Part shown: one piece after another, positions 8,725 to 18,800 of the stretch
How positions within the stretch are numbered: the first letter of the stretch is position 1
Layout: every line of letters begins with the position of its first letter
Assembly: GCF_910585845.1 (NCBI RefSeq)
Contig: NZ_CAJUHF010000035.1
Span: 1 to 39,771 of the forward strand
Reading direction: 5' to 3'
DNA from: an uncultured Bacteroides sp.
GTDB lineage: Bacteria > Bacteroidota > Bacteroidia > Bacteroidales > Bacteroidaceae
DNA: 39,771 bases
Notes under the pieces: generated by a model
The model's input: the letters and a program-made list of their open reading frames with translations, nothing else
Database searches by the model: none
What the model was told of the DNA's origin: nothing
Position numbers and translations under genes: made by a program

Positions 8725-9978
8725 ATGACTGAAAATCTGATCATCTTCAACGCGCGTGTTGTGACGCCTGTCGGCTTCGCTGCCTGTTGCGGCAAGCAAA
8801 TGGGAGAACTGCGCATCATTGACAATGCCACGGTGGAAGTGACCGATGGCATCATCTCCTACGTCGGTCCTTCGCGAGGCGAGAACCGCGACGGATATTA
8901 TCAGCGCTATTGGCACTACAATGCCTGTGGCAAATGCCTGTTGCCCGGTTTTGTAGACTCTCACACACATTTTGTTTTTGGCGGCGAACGTGCCGAAGAG
9001 TTTTCCTGGCGGTTGAAAGGCGAAAGCTATATGTCCATTATGGAGCGTGGAGGCGGCATTGTGAGCACCGTAAAAGCGACCCGTGGATGCAACTTCATCC
9101 AACTTCGCTCCAAAGCCGAAGGTTTCCTGAAGCGGATGAGTGCTATGGGAATCACCACTGTAGAAGGAAAAAGCGGTTACGGACTTGATAAAGATACTGA
9201 ACTCCTGCAACTGAAAGTCATGCGGAGCTTGAATGCCGACGAACATAAGCGGGTGGATATTGTGCCTACCTTTTTGGGCGCACATGCTGTGCCCGACGAG
9301 TATCGGGGGCGTACGGACGAATACCTCGACTTCATCATTGGCAAAGTTCTGCCACATGTGGCGAAAGATGGACTTGCCGAGTTTTGCGATGTCTTCTGCG
9401 AACAGGGTGTCTTTTCCGTAGAGCAATCCCGCCGCTTGCTATTGGCAGCTCGTGAATATGGTCTCCGGCTGAAACTCCATGCCGACGAAATCGTTCCACT
9501 GGGCGGTGCCGAGTTGGCGGCTGAGTTGGCAGCTGTCTCTGCCGACCATCTGTTGCATGCCTCTGATGAGGGCATCCGTGCCATGAAAGAGTCCGGAACT
9601 GTGGCAACACTGCTTCCGCTGACCGCTTTTGCCTTGAAAGAGAACTACGCCCGCGGCCGCGAAATGATAGACGCCGGCTGTGCCGTGGCTCTTGCCACCG
9701 ATCTCAATCCGGGCAGTTGTTTCTCCGGTTCCATCCCACTGACTTTCGCTTTGGCATGCATCTACATGCGGCTTACTATCGAAGAAGCCATTACCGCCCT
9801 CACCCTGAATGGTGCTGCTGCCCTGAACCGTGCAGACAGCATCGGTAGCATCGAGGTAGGCAAGAAAGGCGACTTTGTTGTGCTGGATACGAACAACTAC
9901 CATTTCCTGCCCTACTATGTAGGCATGAACTGTGTCAGTGCCACGATTAAAGAAGGGGTGATTTATCCGGGGGCATGA
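8725..9978 (+). CDS. hutI: Imidazolonepropionase
   Basis: 417 residues, amidohydrolase superfamily. It hydrolyses 4-imidazolone-5-propionate to N-formimino-L-glutamate. Metal and substrate residues are visible in order: HTH in GFVDSHTHFVFGGER near residue 76, ISTV-type segment GGGIVSTVKATR, YGL in KSGYGLDKDTE, GAHAVPDEY, LHADEIVPLGGAELA, and the catalytic Asp in ALATDLNPGSC. The protein ends with the usual small beta-sandwich return (GSIEVGKKGDFVVLD). It starts 57 bases after ftcD and ends 54 bases before the cyclodeaminase gene, consistent with one transcript. Confidence 0.95.
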   Translation: MTENLIIFNARVVTPVGFAACCGKQMGELRIIDNATVEVTDGIISYVGPSRGENRDGYYQRYWHYNACGKCLLPGFVDSHTHFVFGGERAEEFSWRLKGESYMSIMERGGGIVSTVKATRGCNFIQLRSKAEGFLKRMSAMGITTVEGKSGYGLDKDTELLQLKVMRSLNADEHKRVDIVPTFLGAHAVPDEYRGRTDEYLDFIIGKVLPHVAKDGLAEFCDVFCEQGVFSVEQSRRLLLAAREYGLRLKLHADEIVPLGGAELAAELAAVSADHLLHASDEGIRAMKESGTVATLLPLTAFALKENYARGREMIDAGCAVALATDLNPGSCFSGSIPLTFALACIYMRLTIEEAITALTLNGAAALNRADSIGSIEVGKKGDFVVLDTNNYHFLPYYVGMNCVSATIKEGVIYPGA

Positions 9979-10032
9979 AGTTCGTGAGGAAGTAGATTAA
10001 GGAGTTAATTTAACCATAAAAAGAAAAATACC

Positions 10033-10662
10033 ATGTTAGTTGATTTGACTGTAAAAGAGTTTTTGGATAAAGTGGCAGGGAGCGATCCTGTCCCCGGTGG
10101 TGGAAGCATTGCGGCACTGAATGGTGCTGTAGCTTCGGCACTTACCGCTATGGTTGCCAACCTTACCATAGGCAAGAAGAATTATGAGATGCACGAAGAG
10201 CTGATGAATCACATCCTCTCCCTCGCCATGAAGGAGAAAGATACGTTCACGGACTACATAGACCGTGACTCGGAAGCATACGATGCCGTGTTTGCCTGCT
10301 TCAAGATGCCTAAAGGCACCGACGAAGAAAAAGCACTCCGTAGCGCCGCCATTCAGGAGGCGACCAAGCACGCCGCCCTCATTCCTATGCAGGTGGCATG
10401 CAATGCCTACGAACTGATGTCCGTCATCACCGACGTTGTCCGCCTTGGAAACCGGAATGCCGTGACAGATGCCTGCGTCGCATTGATGTCTGCCCGTACG
10501 GCTGTGCTGGGTGCGCTGCTGAATGTCCGCATCAATCTGGGTTCCATCAAAGACAAGGCTTTTGCCGACGACTTGCAGCAGAAAGCGGACATACTGGAAC
10601 GTCAGACCCTTGAGCGTGAAAAAGAAGTATTAGATGCCATTAATCAGGAATTGAGAGTATGA
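10033..10662 (+). CDS. fchA: Formimidoyltetrahydrofolate cyclodeaminase
   Basis: 209 residues, the stand-alone cyclodeaminase/cyclohydrolase family. It converts 5-formimino-THF to 5,10-methenyl-THF and ammonia, taking the product of the ftcD step into one-carbon metabolism. Characteristic features are the glycine-rich folate-binding start SDPVPGGGSIAALNGAVASAL near residue 17, predominantly helical composition, and the helix VVRLGNRNAVTDACVALMSA. Its stop overlaps the start of hutH by four bases (ATGA at 10659-10662), which implies translational coupling. Splitting the two FTCD activities into separate genes is normal for bacteria that use this route. Other members of this family act on methenyl-THF only, but the operon context favours the deaminase role. 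Confidence 0.9.
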   Translation: MLVDLTVKEFLDKVAGSDPVPGGGSIAALNGAVASALTAMVANLTIGKKNYEMHEELMNHILSLAMKEKDTFTDYIDRDSEAYDAVFACFKMPKGTDEEKALRSAAIQEATKHAALIPMQVACNAYELMSVITDVVRLGNRNAVTDACVALMSARTAVLGALLNVRINLGSIKDKAFADDLQQKADILERQTLEREKEVLDAINQELRV

Positions 10663-12155
10663 AAAACGTATATCACGTAGGGTCCGGTGAACTCACATTC
10701 GACATCATCGAACGCATCGTCAACGAGAACCTGAAACTGGAACTGGCTCCCGAAGCCAAAGTACGCATACAGAAATGCCGCGACTACCTTGATCGCAAGA
10801 TTGCCGAGTCGGAAGAACCCTTGTACGGCATCACCACGGGCTTCGGCTCCTTGTGCAGTAAAAACATCTCGTCCGATGAACTGGGCACATTGCAGGAGAA
10901 CCTGATCAAGAGCCATGCATGCAGTGTAGGCGAAGAGATTCGTCCTGTCATTGTCAAACTGATGATGCTTCTGAAGGCCCATGCCCTCTCTTTGGGACAC
11001 AGTGGCGTGCAGGTTATTACCGTGCAGCGTATTCTCGATTTCTTCAATAACGACGTGATGCCCATCGTCTACGACCGTGGTTCGCTGGGAGCATCCGGCG
11101 ATCTGGCTCCGTTGGCAAACCTCTTTCTGCCGCTTATCGGAGTAGGCGATGTCTATTATAAAGGAAAGAAACGCGAGGCGATGAGCGTCCTCGACGAGTT
11201 CGGATGGGAACCGGTGAAGCTCATGAGTAAAGAAGGGCTTGCTTTGCTCAACGGTACACAGTTCATGAGTGCCAATGGTGTATTTGCCATTCTGAAAGCC
11301 TTCCGCCTCTCCAAGAAAGCCGACTTGATAGCTGCCGTTTCCCTTGAGGCATTCGACGGACGTATCGATCCTTTCATGGATTGCATCCAGCAGATTCGTC
11401 CCCATCAAGGGCAGATCGAGACCGGTGATAATTTCCGTAAACTATTGGAAGGTAGCGAAATCATAGCCCGTCCGAAGACGCACGTTCAAGATCCCTATTC
11501 CTTCCGTTGCATCCCCCAGGTGCATGGTGCCACGAAAGATGCCATCCGCTACGTCTCTTCCGTCCTGCTGACCGAAATCAACTCCGTGACGGACAATCCG
11601 ACCATTTTCCCCGATGAAGACCGCATCATTTCCGGCGGTAACTTCCACGGCCAGCCGCTTGCCATCTCGTACGATTTCTTGGGGATAGCCCTTGCCGAGT
11701 TGGGCAACATCTCCGAACGCCGTGTAGCACAGCTTATCATGGGATTGCGAGGCCTGCCCGAATTTCTGGTGGCAAATCCCGGACTGAATTCCGGCTTTAT
11801 GATACCGCAATACGCAGCCGCTTCTATGGTCAGTCAAAACAAGATGTATTGCTACGCGGCGAGCAGCGATTCGATTGTTTCCTCCAACGGACAGGAAGAC
11901 CACGTCAGTATGGGTGCCAATGCCGCTACCAAGCTCTACCGCATCATGGACAATCTGGAGCACATACTTGCCATAGAGTTGATGAACGCCGCGCAGGGCA
12001 TCGAGTTCCGCCGTCCGCTGAAGTCTTCTCCGGTCTTGGAACGTTTTCTGAATGAATATCGTCGGGAAGTTCCCTTTATAAAAGACGATATTGTCATGTA
12101 TAAGGAGATTCATAAGACGGTTGCTTTCCTGAGCCGGACGAAATTCGACTATTGA
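10659..12155 (+). CDS. hutH: Histidine ammonia-lyase
   Basis: 498 residues. It removes ammonia from L-histidine to give urocanate, the committed first step of the pathway, using the self-made MIO cofactor. The cofactor tripeptide Ala-Ser-Gly is at residues 145-147 in GSLGASGDLAPLANL. Other signature parts are YGITTGFGSL near residue 47, NGTQFMSA, TDNPTIF, GGNFHGQPLA and the C-terminal SSNGQEDHVSMGAN. The start overlaps fchA by four bases. Placing hutH last rather than first in the operon is the usual Bacteroides order as I recall it. The frame is intact to the TGA at 12153-12155; the repeat cluster at 12169 follows directly. Confidence 0.95.
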   Translation: MKNVYHVGSGELTFDIIERIVNENLKLELAPEAKVRIQKCRDYLDRKIAESEEPLYGITTGFGSLCSKNISSDELGTLQENLIKSHACSVGEEIRPVIVKLMMLLKAHALSLGHSGVQVITVQRILDFFNNDVMPIVYDRGSLGASGDLAPLANLFLPLIGVGDVYYKGKKREAMSVLDEFGWEPVKLMSKEGLALLNGTQFMSANGVFAILKAFRLSKKADLIAAVSLEAFDGRIDPFMDCIQQIRPHQGQIETGDNFRKLLEGSEIIARPKTHVQDPYSFRCIPQVHGATKDAIRYVSSVLLTEINSVTDNPTIFPDEDRIISGGNFHGQPLAISYDFLGIALAELGNISERRVAQLIMGLRGLPEFLVANPGLNSGFMIPQYAAASMVSQNKMYCYAASSDSIVSSNGQEDHVSMGANAATKLYRIMDNLEHILAIELMNAAQGIEFRRPLKSSPVLERFLNEYRREVPFIKDDIVMYKEIHKTVAFLSRTKFDY

Positions 12156-12168
12156 CATCGGTATCCGG

Positions 12169-12284
12169 CAAAATTTGTCTCACGAGACGGATAATTTCGT
12201 CTCGTGAGCTGAAAATATTCGTCTCGTGGGATGGATTTATTTACCTCGTGGTATGAAATTATCCGTCTCATGAGACGAATTTTG
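12169..12284. repeat. GTCTCGTGAG hairpin-repeat cluster after the hut operon
   Basis: Two 30-base arms, 12169-12198 and 12255-12284, are inverted repeats with only two mismatches; one becomes a U-G pair in RNA. Each arm itself contains a small palindrome (GTCTCACGAGAC on the left, the perfect GTCTCATGAGAC on the right). Between the arms, TTCGTCTCGTG occurs twice as a direct repeat with a 22-base period (12196-12206, 12218-12228), and a fifth weaker copy (ACCTCGTGG) follows. The cluster starts 14 bases after the hutH stop. It may terminate or stabilise the hut mRNA, or belong to a dispersed repeat family; the sequence does not decide. Confidence 0.75.
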
Positions 12285-12507
12285 TAATCCCCTTTTTATA
12301 CTTGAATTTTACACTCCGGTCGAATCTTCTTCCGATACATCCCTCCTTTTATATACGGCATAACCCGCTCTGTTTCCGCACAAACGGATTTCTGTATACG
12401 GGTAATTAAAAATCTGAAAAGGTCAGACGAAAAATAGAAAAGGAATTTAAAACATTCCCTAAATGAGCCTTATCTATTAATTAATATTAATATAGCAGTT
12501 CTTAACG

Positions 12508-12548
12508 AGAAAACTAAATTGTTAGATTGAGTTTTCTTCCTATCTTTG
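12508..12548 (+). promoter_or_regulatory. Promoter of the efflux operon with an embedded inverted repeat (candidate TetR operator)
   Basis: ATTG at 12518-12521 is followed by 19 bases and TATCTTTG at 12541-12548, a good Bacteroides -33/-7 pair. An inverted repeat, AGAAAACT at 12508-12515 and AGTTTTCT at 12530-12537, lies across the -33 box and spacer. That is where a repressor would block RNA polymerase, so it is a reasonable site for the TetR protein encoded next. Confidence 0.55.
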
Positions 12549-12560
12549 CCCGGTCTTATT

Positions 12561-12601
12561 CCAAAAAGGGAACATGATTCTCCAGAAAGGGAATATGCTT
12601 C
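12561..12601 (+). repeat. Tandem 20-base repeat in the tetR leader
   Basis: CCAAAAAGGGAACATGATTC (12561-12580) and CCAGAAAGGGAATATGCTTC (12582-12601) are direct repeats with a 21-base period and three mismatches. They lie between the promoter and the ATG of the TetR gene, about two helical turns apart. They may be regulator-binding half sites or a leader element. Confidence 0.5.
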
Positions 12602-12629
12602 TTCTTAAAAATCTAACGAATTATATAGA

Positions 12630-13295
12630 ATGAAAACGGGCGACAGCATGAAAGAGTACCCATCAAGGTTGGAGTTGCGCGAGCGCATAGTCGATACTGC
12701 CATGAGATCGTTTTGCACTCACGGCATCAAAAGTATTACTATGGATGATATCGCAGCAGCGTTGGGCATTTCTAAGCGTACCTTGTATGAGGTCTTTGCC
12801 GACAAGGAGACGTTGCTGATGGAATGTGTCCAAAAGGCTAGGGAGGAGACAAATGAATATCTGAAAGGTGTCTACGAAGAATCTTCCAGTGTGCTTGAAG
12901 TGTTGTTACGACTCTATCAGCGTAGCATTGAATCGTTTCATAACACGAACAAAAAGTTCTTCGAAGATATCAAGAAATATCCCAAGGTATATGAAGCGAT
13001 GGTGAAGGACCGCAATCGGGATTCGGAAAAGACGATAGCTTTCTTCAAACAGGGTGTGCAGCAAGGTTACTTTCGCAGTGATGTCAATTTTGCTATCGTG
13101 AATCTGCTGGTGCACGAGCAACTTGGTTTGCTGATGAACACGGATCTCTGCAAAGAGTATTCTTTCCTCGAAGTGTATGAGTCCATCATGTTCACTTACT
13201 TGCGAGGAATTTCTACGGAAAAAGGTGCCGAGAAATTGGAACGGTTCATTCAAGAGTATCGCCAGAAACGGCAACTTGCTTCGGATGATCAATAA
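12630..13295 (+). CDS. TetR/AcrR-family transcriptional regulator
   Basis: 221 residues. The N-terminal DNA-binding domain is clear: a helix RERIVDTAMRSFCTHG, then the HTH ITMDDIAAALGISKRTLYEVF and FADKETLL (residues about 35-70). The C-terminal two thirds are helical with no recognisable ligand signature. An alternative start at codon 7 (MKEYPS, 12648) is possible. It is the first gene of the efflux cluster, 27 bases before the TolC-like gene, so it probably represses its own operon through the inverted repeat at 12508-12537. The inducer is unknown. Confidence 0.9.
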   Translation: MKTGDSMKEYPSRLELRERIVDTAMRSFCTHGIKSITMDDIAAALGISKRTLYEVFADKETLLMECVQKAREETNEYLKGVYEESSSVLEVLLRLYQRSIESFHNTNKKFFEDIKKYPKVYEAMVKDRNRDSEKTIAFFKQGVQQGYFRSDVNFAIVNLLVHEQLGLLMNTDLCKEYSFLEVYESIMFTYLRGISTEKGAEKLERFIQEYRQKRQLASDDQ

Positions 13296-13322
13296 TCTTT
13301 AAACATATAGATTGATTTATTT

Positions 13323-14663
13323 ATGAACAAACAACTTAATTCATTAGGTAAAAAGATGATGTTGACTGTAGCTTTGGCATGTGCGATAGGCTCCGTGCAG
13401 GCACAGACAACTCAAGAAACCTTGACCTTAACCCTCGACAAGGCATTGGAAATCGCACTTAGCGACAACCCCACCATCAAAGTGGCTGAAGAGGAAATAG
13501 CCCTGAAGAAGGTGGCTAATAAGGAAGCGTGGCAGAATCTCTTGCCGGAGGCCAGCATTGGCGGAACATGGAATCATACCATCACAGCGGCGGAGATGAA
13601 CCTGGGCGGTCAGTCGTTCAAGATGGGACAGGACAACTCGAACACGGTAAGCGGGACGCTGAATGTCAGCTTGCCCTTGTTTGCCCCTTCGGTCTACAAG
13701 GCAATGTCTATGACGAAGACCGATATCGAACTGGCGGTGGAGAAATCCCGCGCCTCTAAGCAGGATCTGGTGAATCAGGTCACTAAGGCTTATTATCAGT
13801 TGATGTTGGCGCAAGATTCTTACGAGGTTTTGCAGAAGAGCTACAAACTTGCGGAAGATAACTTCAATGTGGTAAATGCAAAATTCCAGCAAGGTGCCGT
13901 CAGCGAATTCGATAAGATCAGTGCGGAAGTGCAGGTGCGCAGTGTCAAGCCCAATGTGATTTCGGCAGGTAATGCCGTGACGCTGTCCAAGTTGCAACTG
14001 AAGGTGCTGATGGGGGTTACAGAAGATTTCGATATCAAGATAGACGACAATCTGGCTAAGTATGAATCCGAACTGTTTGCCAACCAGCTTAATACGCTCG
14101 ATGAAGGATTGGTGAACAACACCACCATGAAGCAGTTGGATCTGAATCTGAAATTGCTTGGTCAGAATCTGAAGACTTTGAAAACGAATTTCATGCCGAC
14201 TTTGGGTATGAACTTCAGTTACCAATACCAGTCATTGTATAACGACAACTGGAATGTATTCAACTATAATTGGGGAGGAAGTTCTTCGCTGATGTTCACC
14301 TTGAATATTCCGATTTATAAGGCAAGCAACTTTACGAAGTTGAAGAGCACGCGGATCCAGATGAACCAGTTGCGCGAGAACCGCACGAACACAGAACGCC
14401 AGCTGAACATGCAGGTGACCAGTTATAGAAACAACATGGCTGCAAGTTCCGAACAGGTGGTCAGCAACAAGGAGAACGTGATGCAGGCTCAGAAGGCAGT
14501 GGAAATCGCCGGTAAGCGTTACGAAGTAGGTAAGGGAACCGTGCTGGAACTGAACAGCTCGCAAGTCTCCCTGACTCAGGCGGAACTGACTTACAATCAG
14601 TCCATCTACGACTATCTGGTGGCTAAGGCCGATCTTGACCAAGTCTTAGGACGCAATTATTAA
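13323..14663 (+). CDS. TolC-family outer-membrane efflux protein
   Basis: 446 residues with a signal peptide ending near VQAQTTQ. The family layout is two internally repeated halves of long helices and strands: ALEIALSDNPTIKVAEEEIALKK at the start, KAYYQLMLAQDSYEVLQKSYKLAEDNF in the first helical hairpin, and RYEVGKGTVLELNSSQVSLTQAEL in the second. It should form the trimeric outer-membrane duct for the adaptor and pump encoded next. Length and motif spacing are normal for the Bacteroidetes branch. Gene spacing of 32 bases to the adaptor indicates one transcript. Confidence 0.92.
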   Translation: MNKQLNSLGKKMMLTVALACAIGSVQAQTTQETLTLTLDKALEIALSDNPTIKVAEEEIALKKVANKEAWQNLLPEASIGGTWNHTITAAEMNLGGQSFKMGQDNSNTVSGTLNVSLPLFAPSVYKAMSMTKTDIELAVEKSRASKQDLVNQVTKAYYQLMLAQDSYEVLQKSYKLAEDNFNVVNAKFQQGAVSEFDKISAEVQVRSVKPNVISAGNAVTLSKLQLKVLMGVTEDFDIKIDDNLAKYESELFANQLNTLDEGLVNNTTMKQLDLNLKLLGQNLKTLKTNFMPTLGMNFSYQYQSLYNDNWNVFNYNWGGSSSLMFTLNIPIYKASNFTKLKSTRIQMNQLRENRTNTERQLNMQVTSYRNNMAASSEQVVSNKENVMQAQKAVEIAGKRYEVGKGTVLELNSSQVSLTQAELTYNQSIYDYLVAKADLDQVLGRNY

Positions 14664-14695
14664 TTAACATGTAGAAATAAAATAATCACAACGAT

Positions 14696-15712
14696 ATGAA
14701 GAAAAGTTTTCAATTGATTGCCCTGATGACCATTGCTTTGTTGGGCTCATGCAGTGGAGATAAAGACAAAACTGTCACTGAAAAGGTAGAAGAAAAACCC
14801 AGAGTGAAACTGGCCTCTGTAACAGCGCGCCCTGTAGAACAGATACAGGAATATGCCGCTACGGTGCAGGCTGAAGTGAAGAATAATATTGCTCCTTCTT
14901 CTCCCGTGCGTATTGACCGGATTTTTGTGGAAGTAGGCGACCGTGTCTCTAAAGGCCAGAAACTGGTGCAGATGGATGCTGCCAACTTGAAGCAGGCAAA
15001 GTTCCGTCTGGACAATCAGGAGATAGAGTTCAAGCGTACCGACGAATTGTATAAGGTAGGCGGTACTTCCAAGTCGGAATGGGATGCTGCCAAGATGGCA
15101 TTGGACGTACAGCAGACCACGTATAAGAATCTGTTGGAGAACACGGCTCTGCTTAGCCCCATCAATGGTGTGGTGACAGCCCGTAACTATGACAACGGTG
15201 ATATGTACAGCGGCGGGCAACCGGTATTGACCGTAGAACAGATCACTCCGGTGAAGCTGATGATCAATGTTTCCGAAGGTTATTTCACGAAACTGAAGAA
15301 AGGGGCTCCGGCAACTGTAAAAGTAGATGTCTACGGAGACGAAGAGTTTGAAGGGAAGATCAACCTTATTTATCCGACCATCGACCCCAATACTCGTACA
15401 TTCCCTGTAGAGATACAGTTGGCCAACCGCGACCAGAAAGTGCGTCCGGGAATGTTTGGCCGTGTGACATTGAATCTAGGTACGCAGGAGCACGTAGTTG
15501 TGCCCGATTTGGCCATTGTGAAGCGTGCCGGTTCGGGCGACAGATATGTTTACGTCTACAAAGATGGCAAAGTATCTTATAATAAAGTAGAACTCGGACG
15601 CCGTATGGACACCGAATATGAGTTGCTCTCCGGTGTAGACAACAACTCACAGGTGGTTATTGCCGGACAGTCGAAACTTGCCGATGGTGTGGAAGTAGAA
15701 GTGGAAAAGTAA
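14696..15712 (+). CDS. RND efflux periplasmic adaptor (membrane-fusion lipoprotein)
   Basis: 338 residues. The start MKKSFQLIALMTIALLGSCSG has a lipobox (LGSC), so the protein is probably lipid-anchored. It then shows the adaptor order: barrel-sandwich/lipoyl half (FVEVGDRVSKGQKLVQMD), helical hairpin (KQAKFRLDNQEIEFKRTDELY), second lipoyl half (TALLSPINGVVTARNYDNGD), beta-barrel (PATVKVDVYGDEEFEGKI with FPVEIQLAN) and membrane-proximal domain (VRPGMFGRVTLNLG). It links the RND pump to the TolC-like channel. Substrates cannot be predicted. Confidence 0.92.
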   Translation: MKKSFQLIALMTIALLGSCSGDKDKTVTEKVEEKPRVKLASVTARPVEQIQEYAATVQAEVKNNIAPSSPVRIDRIFVEVGDRVSKGQKLVQMDAANLKQAKFRLDNQEIEFKRTDELYKVGGTSKSEWDAAKMALDVQQTTYKNLLENTALLSPINGVVTARNYDNGDMYSGGQPVLTVEQITPVKLMINVSEGYFTKLKKGAPATVKVDVYGDEEFEGKINLIYPTIDPNTRTFPVEIQLANRDQKVRPGMFGRVTLNLGTQEHVVVPDLAIVKRAGSGDRYVYVYKDGKVSYNKVELGRRMDTEYELLSGVDNNSQVVIAGQSKLADGVEVEVEK

Positions 15713-15817
15713 GTTTTGAGTTTTTAAGTTGCTGGAGTCTTAAACTCACAGACTTGCAAACTCAAGCCTTCAAGCTTTCAAAATCTTACAAACTAAAAAC
15801 TAAAAAACGAACAATAT

Positions 15818-18800
15818 ATGAGTTTATACGAAGGAGCGGTTAAGAAACCGATTATGACCTCGCTTTGCTTTCTGGCAGTAGCGATATTTGGTCTGTTCTC
15901 TTTATCGAAGTTGCCGGTGGACCTTTATCCGGACATCGAGACCAACACCATCATGGTGATGACCTCCTATGCCGGAGCCAGTGCCTCGGATATCGAGAAC
16001 AATGTGACTCGTCCGTTGGAAAATACGCTGAACTCAGTCAGCAACCTGAAACATATCACTTCGCGTTCATCGGAAAATATCTCCGTGATTACGTTGGAGT
16101 TCGAGTATGGATATGATATCGATGTATTGACAAATGACGTACGTGATAAACTGGATATGGTAAGTTCTCAGCTTCCCGACGAGGTGGAGACGCCCATCAT
16201 CTTCAAGTTCAGTACGGACATGATTCCTATCTTGTTGCTTTCCGTGCAGGCGGATGAAAGCCAACCGGCGCTTTACAAGATATTGGATGACAACATCGTA
16301 AATCCGTTGGCACGTGTGCCGGGAGTCGGTACGGTATCCATATCCGGTGCTCCGAAGCGTGAGGTTAATGTGTATTGTGATCCCAATAAACTGGATGCCT
16401 ATAACCTGTCGGTAGAAACCATCAGTGCTATAATCAGCGCTGAAAACCGTAACACGCCTGGAGGTACCTTCGACGTGGGAAACAATACTTATTCGTTGCG
16501 TGTAGAGGGTGAGTTTAAGGATCCCAAAGAGATGGAGAATATTGTGGTGGGCACATACAATGGTGCTACCATCTATCTCCGTGATGTGGCTACCGTGGTG
16601 GATTCTGTGGAAGAGCGTGCCCAAAAGACCTACAGTAACGGTGTACAAGGTGCCATGATTGTGGTGCAGAAACAGTCGGGTGCTAACTCTGTGGCTATTT
16701 CGCAGAAAGTAATAGATATGTTGCCCCAGTTGCAGAAGTCATTGCCGAGCGATGTGAAGTTGGGTATCATCGTCAATACTTCTGATAACATTCTGAATAC
16801 CATTGACAGTTTGGAGGAAACGATCATATACGCCATGTTGTTCGTGGTATTGGTGGTATTTGTCTTCTTGGGACGTTGGCGTGCTACGGTCATTATCTGT
16901 ATCACGATCCCGATGTCGTTGGTCGCATCGTTTATCTATCTGGGTGTCATCGATGGTGGCTCACTGAACATTATCTCACTCTCGTGTCTTTCCATTGCCA
17001 TTGGTAATGTGGTGGACGATGCGATTGTGGTGCTTGAAAACGTAACGACCCATATTGAGCGAGGTTCCGAACCTAAACAGGCGGCAGTACATGCTACGAA
17101 TGAGGTGGCTATCTCCGTAATCGCGTCTACGCTGACCATGATTGCCGTGTTCTTCCCGTTGACTATGGTGAGCGGTATGTCCGGTGTCTTGTTCCGCCAG
17201 TTAGGTTGGATGATGTGTGTGATTATGACTGTATCTACTATTTCGGCTTTGTCATTCACGCCGATGATGTGTGCCCAACTGCTGCGTTTACAGAAGAAGC
17301 AAAGCAAAATATTCATCGCTTTCTACAAACCTATCCAACATGCGCTTGACAATCTTGACGTCTGGTATCAGAACCGTCTGAACTGGGCTGTCCGCCATCG
17401 TATTGTTGTGACGTTAGGCTGTATACTTTTCTTTATATTGAGTTTGTTTAGTGCCAAATACATAGGTTCCGAGTTCTTCCCGGCAGCCGATAATGCGCGT
17501 ATTGCAGTGAAATTGCAGTTACCCATCGGAGCCCGCGTGGAGCGTGCCCAAGCGCTGGCTGCAGAATTGACGGACAAGTGGATGAAACGTTACGAAGGTG
17601 TGATGAGAGTCTGCAACTATACCGTAGGACAGGCAGACTCGGACAACACATTTGCCTCCATGCAGGATAATGGTAGCCATATCATCAGCTTTAACATTAG
17701 TTTGGTAAGCGTAGGAAAGCGTGATGTCTCTTTGGAGAGTGTCTGCGATGAAATGCGTGAAGACCTGAAGGCATATCCCGAATTGGACAAGGCTCAGGTA
17801 ATCTTGGGTGGTAGCTCCAGTGGTATGAGTGCACAGGCTACTGCCGACTTTGAAGTGTACGGTTATGATTTTACGGCTACAGATAAGGTATCAGCCGAAT
17901 TGAAGGAGAAACTGTTGAACGTGAAAGGGGTGAGCGAGGTGAATATCAGTCGCCAGGATTACCAGCCCGAATATCAGGTAGATTTCGACCGTGAGAAATT
18001 AGCATTGCATGGGTTGAACCTGTCGACGGCATCCGGTTATCTTCGCAATCGTGTGAATGGTGCTTTGGCCTCTTATTATCGTGAAGACGGTGATGAATAT
18101 GACATCCGTGTGCGTTATGCTCCTGAATTCCGTACGAAGATAGAAGACTTGGAAAACATTCTCATCTACACTCCATCGGGTGCGGGAGTCCGTGTGAAAG
18201 ATTTGGGTAAGGTAGTGGAACGTTCGGCGCCTCCTACCATCGAGCGTAAAGACCGTGAACGTATTGTTACGGTGTCTGCCGTTATATCCGGTGCCCCGCT
18301 GGGTGATGTGGTTGCCGCCGGTAACGCCATTATTGATAAGATGGACTTGCCGAATGGCATCTCTATCCAGATTTCAGGTTCTTATGAAGACCAGCAGGAC
18401 TCATTCTCTGATTTGGGAACGTTGGCTGTGCTGATCATCATCCTGGTATTCATTGTGATGGCAGCCCAGTTCGAGTCTCTGACCTATCCGTTCATTATTA
18501 TGTTCGCCATTCCGTTTGCATTTAGCGGTGTGCTGATGGCGCTGTTCTTTACGGGTACTAACTTGAACGTGATGAGTTTGTTGGGTGGTATCATGTTGAT
18601 CGGTATTGTGGTGAAGAACGGTATTGTGCTTATCGACTATATTACGCTTTGTCGCGAACGCGGTATGGCAGTACTTCACTCTGTGGTTACGGCAGGTCGT
18701 AGCCGTCTGCGTCCGGTATTGATGACAACACTGACCACTATCCTGGGTATGGTGCCGATGGCAGTGGGACAAGGTGAAGGTGCCGAGATGTGGCGTCCGC

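Noticed and set aside
15713..15817. G-poor spacer between adaptor and pump genes as a regulatory RNA
   Set aside because: Only low-complexity A/C/T sequence with short repeats; no stable hairpin, promoter or T run.
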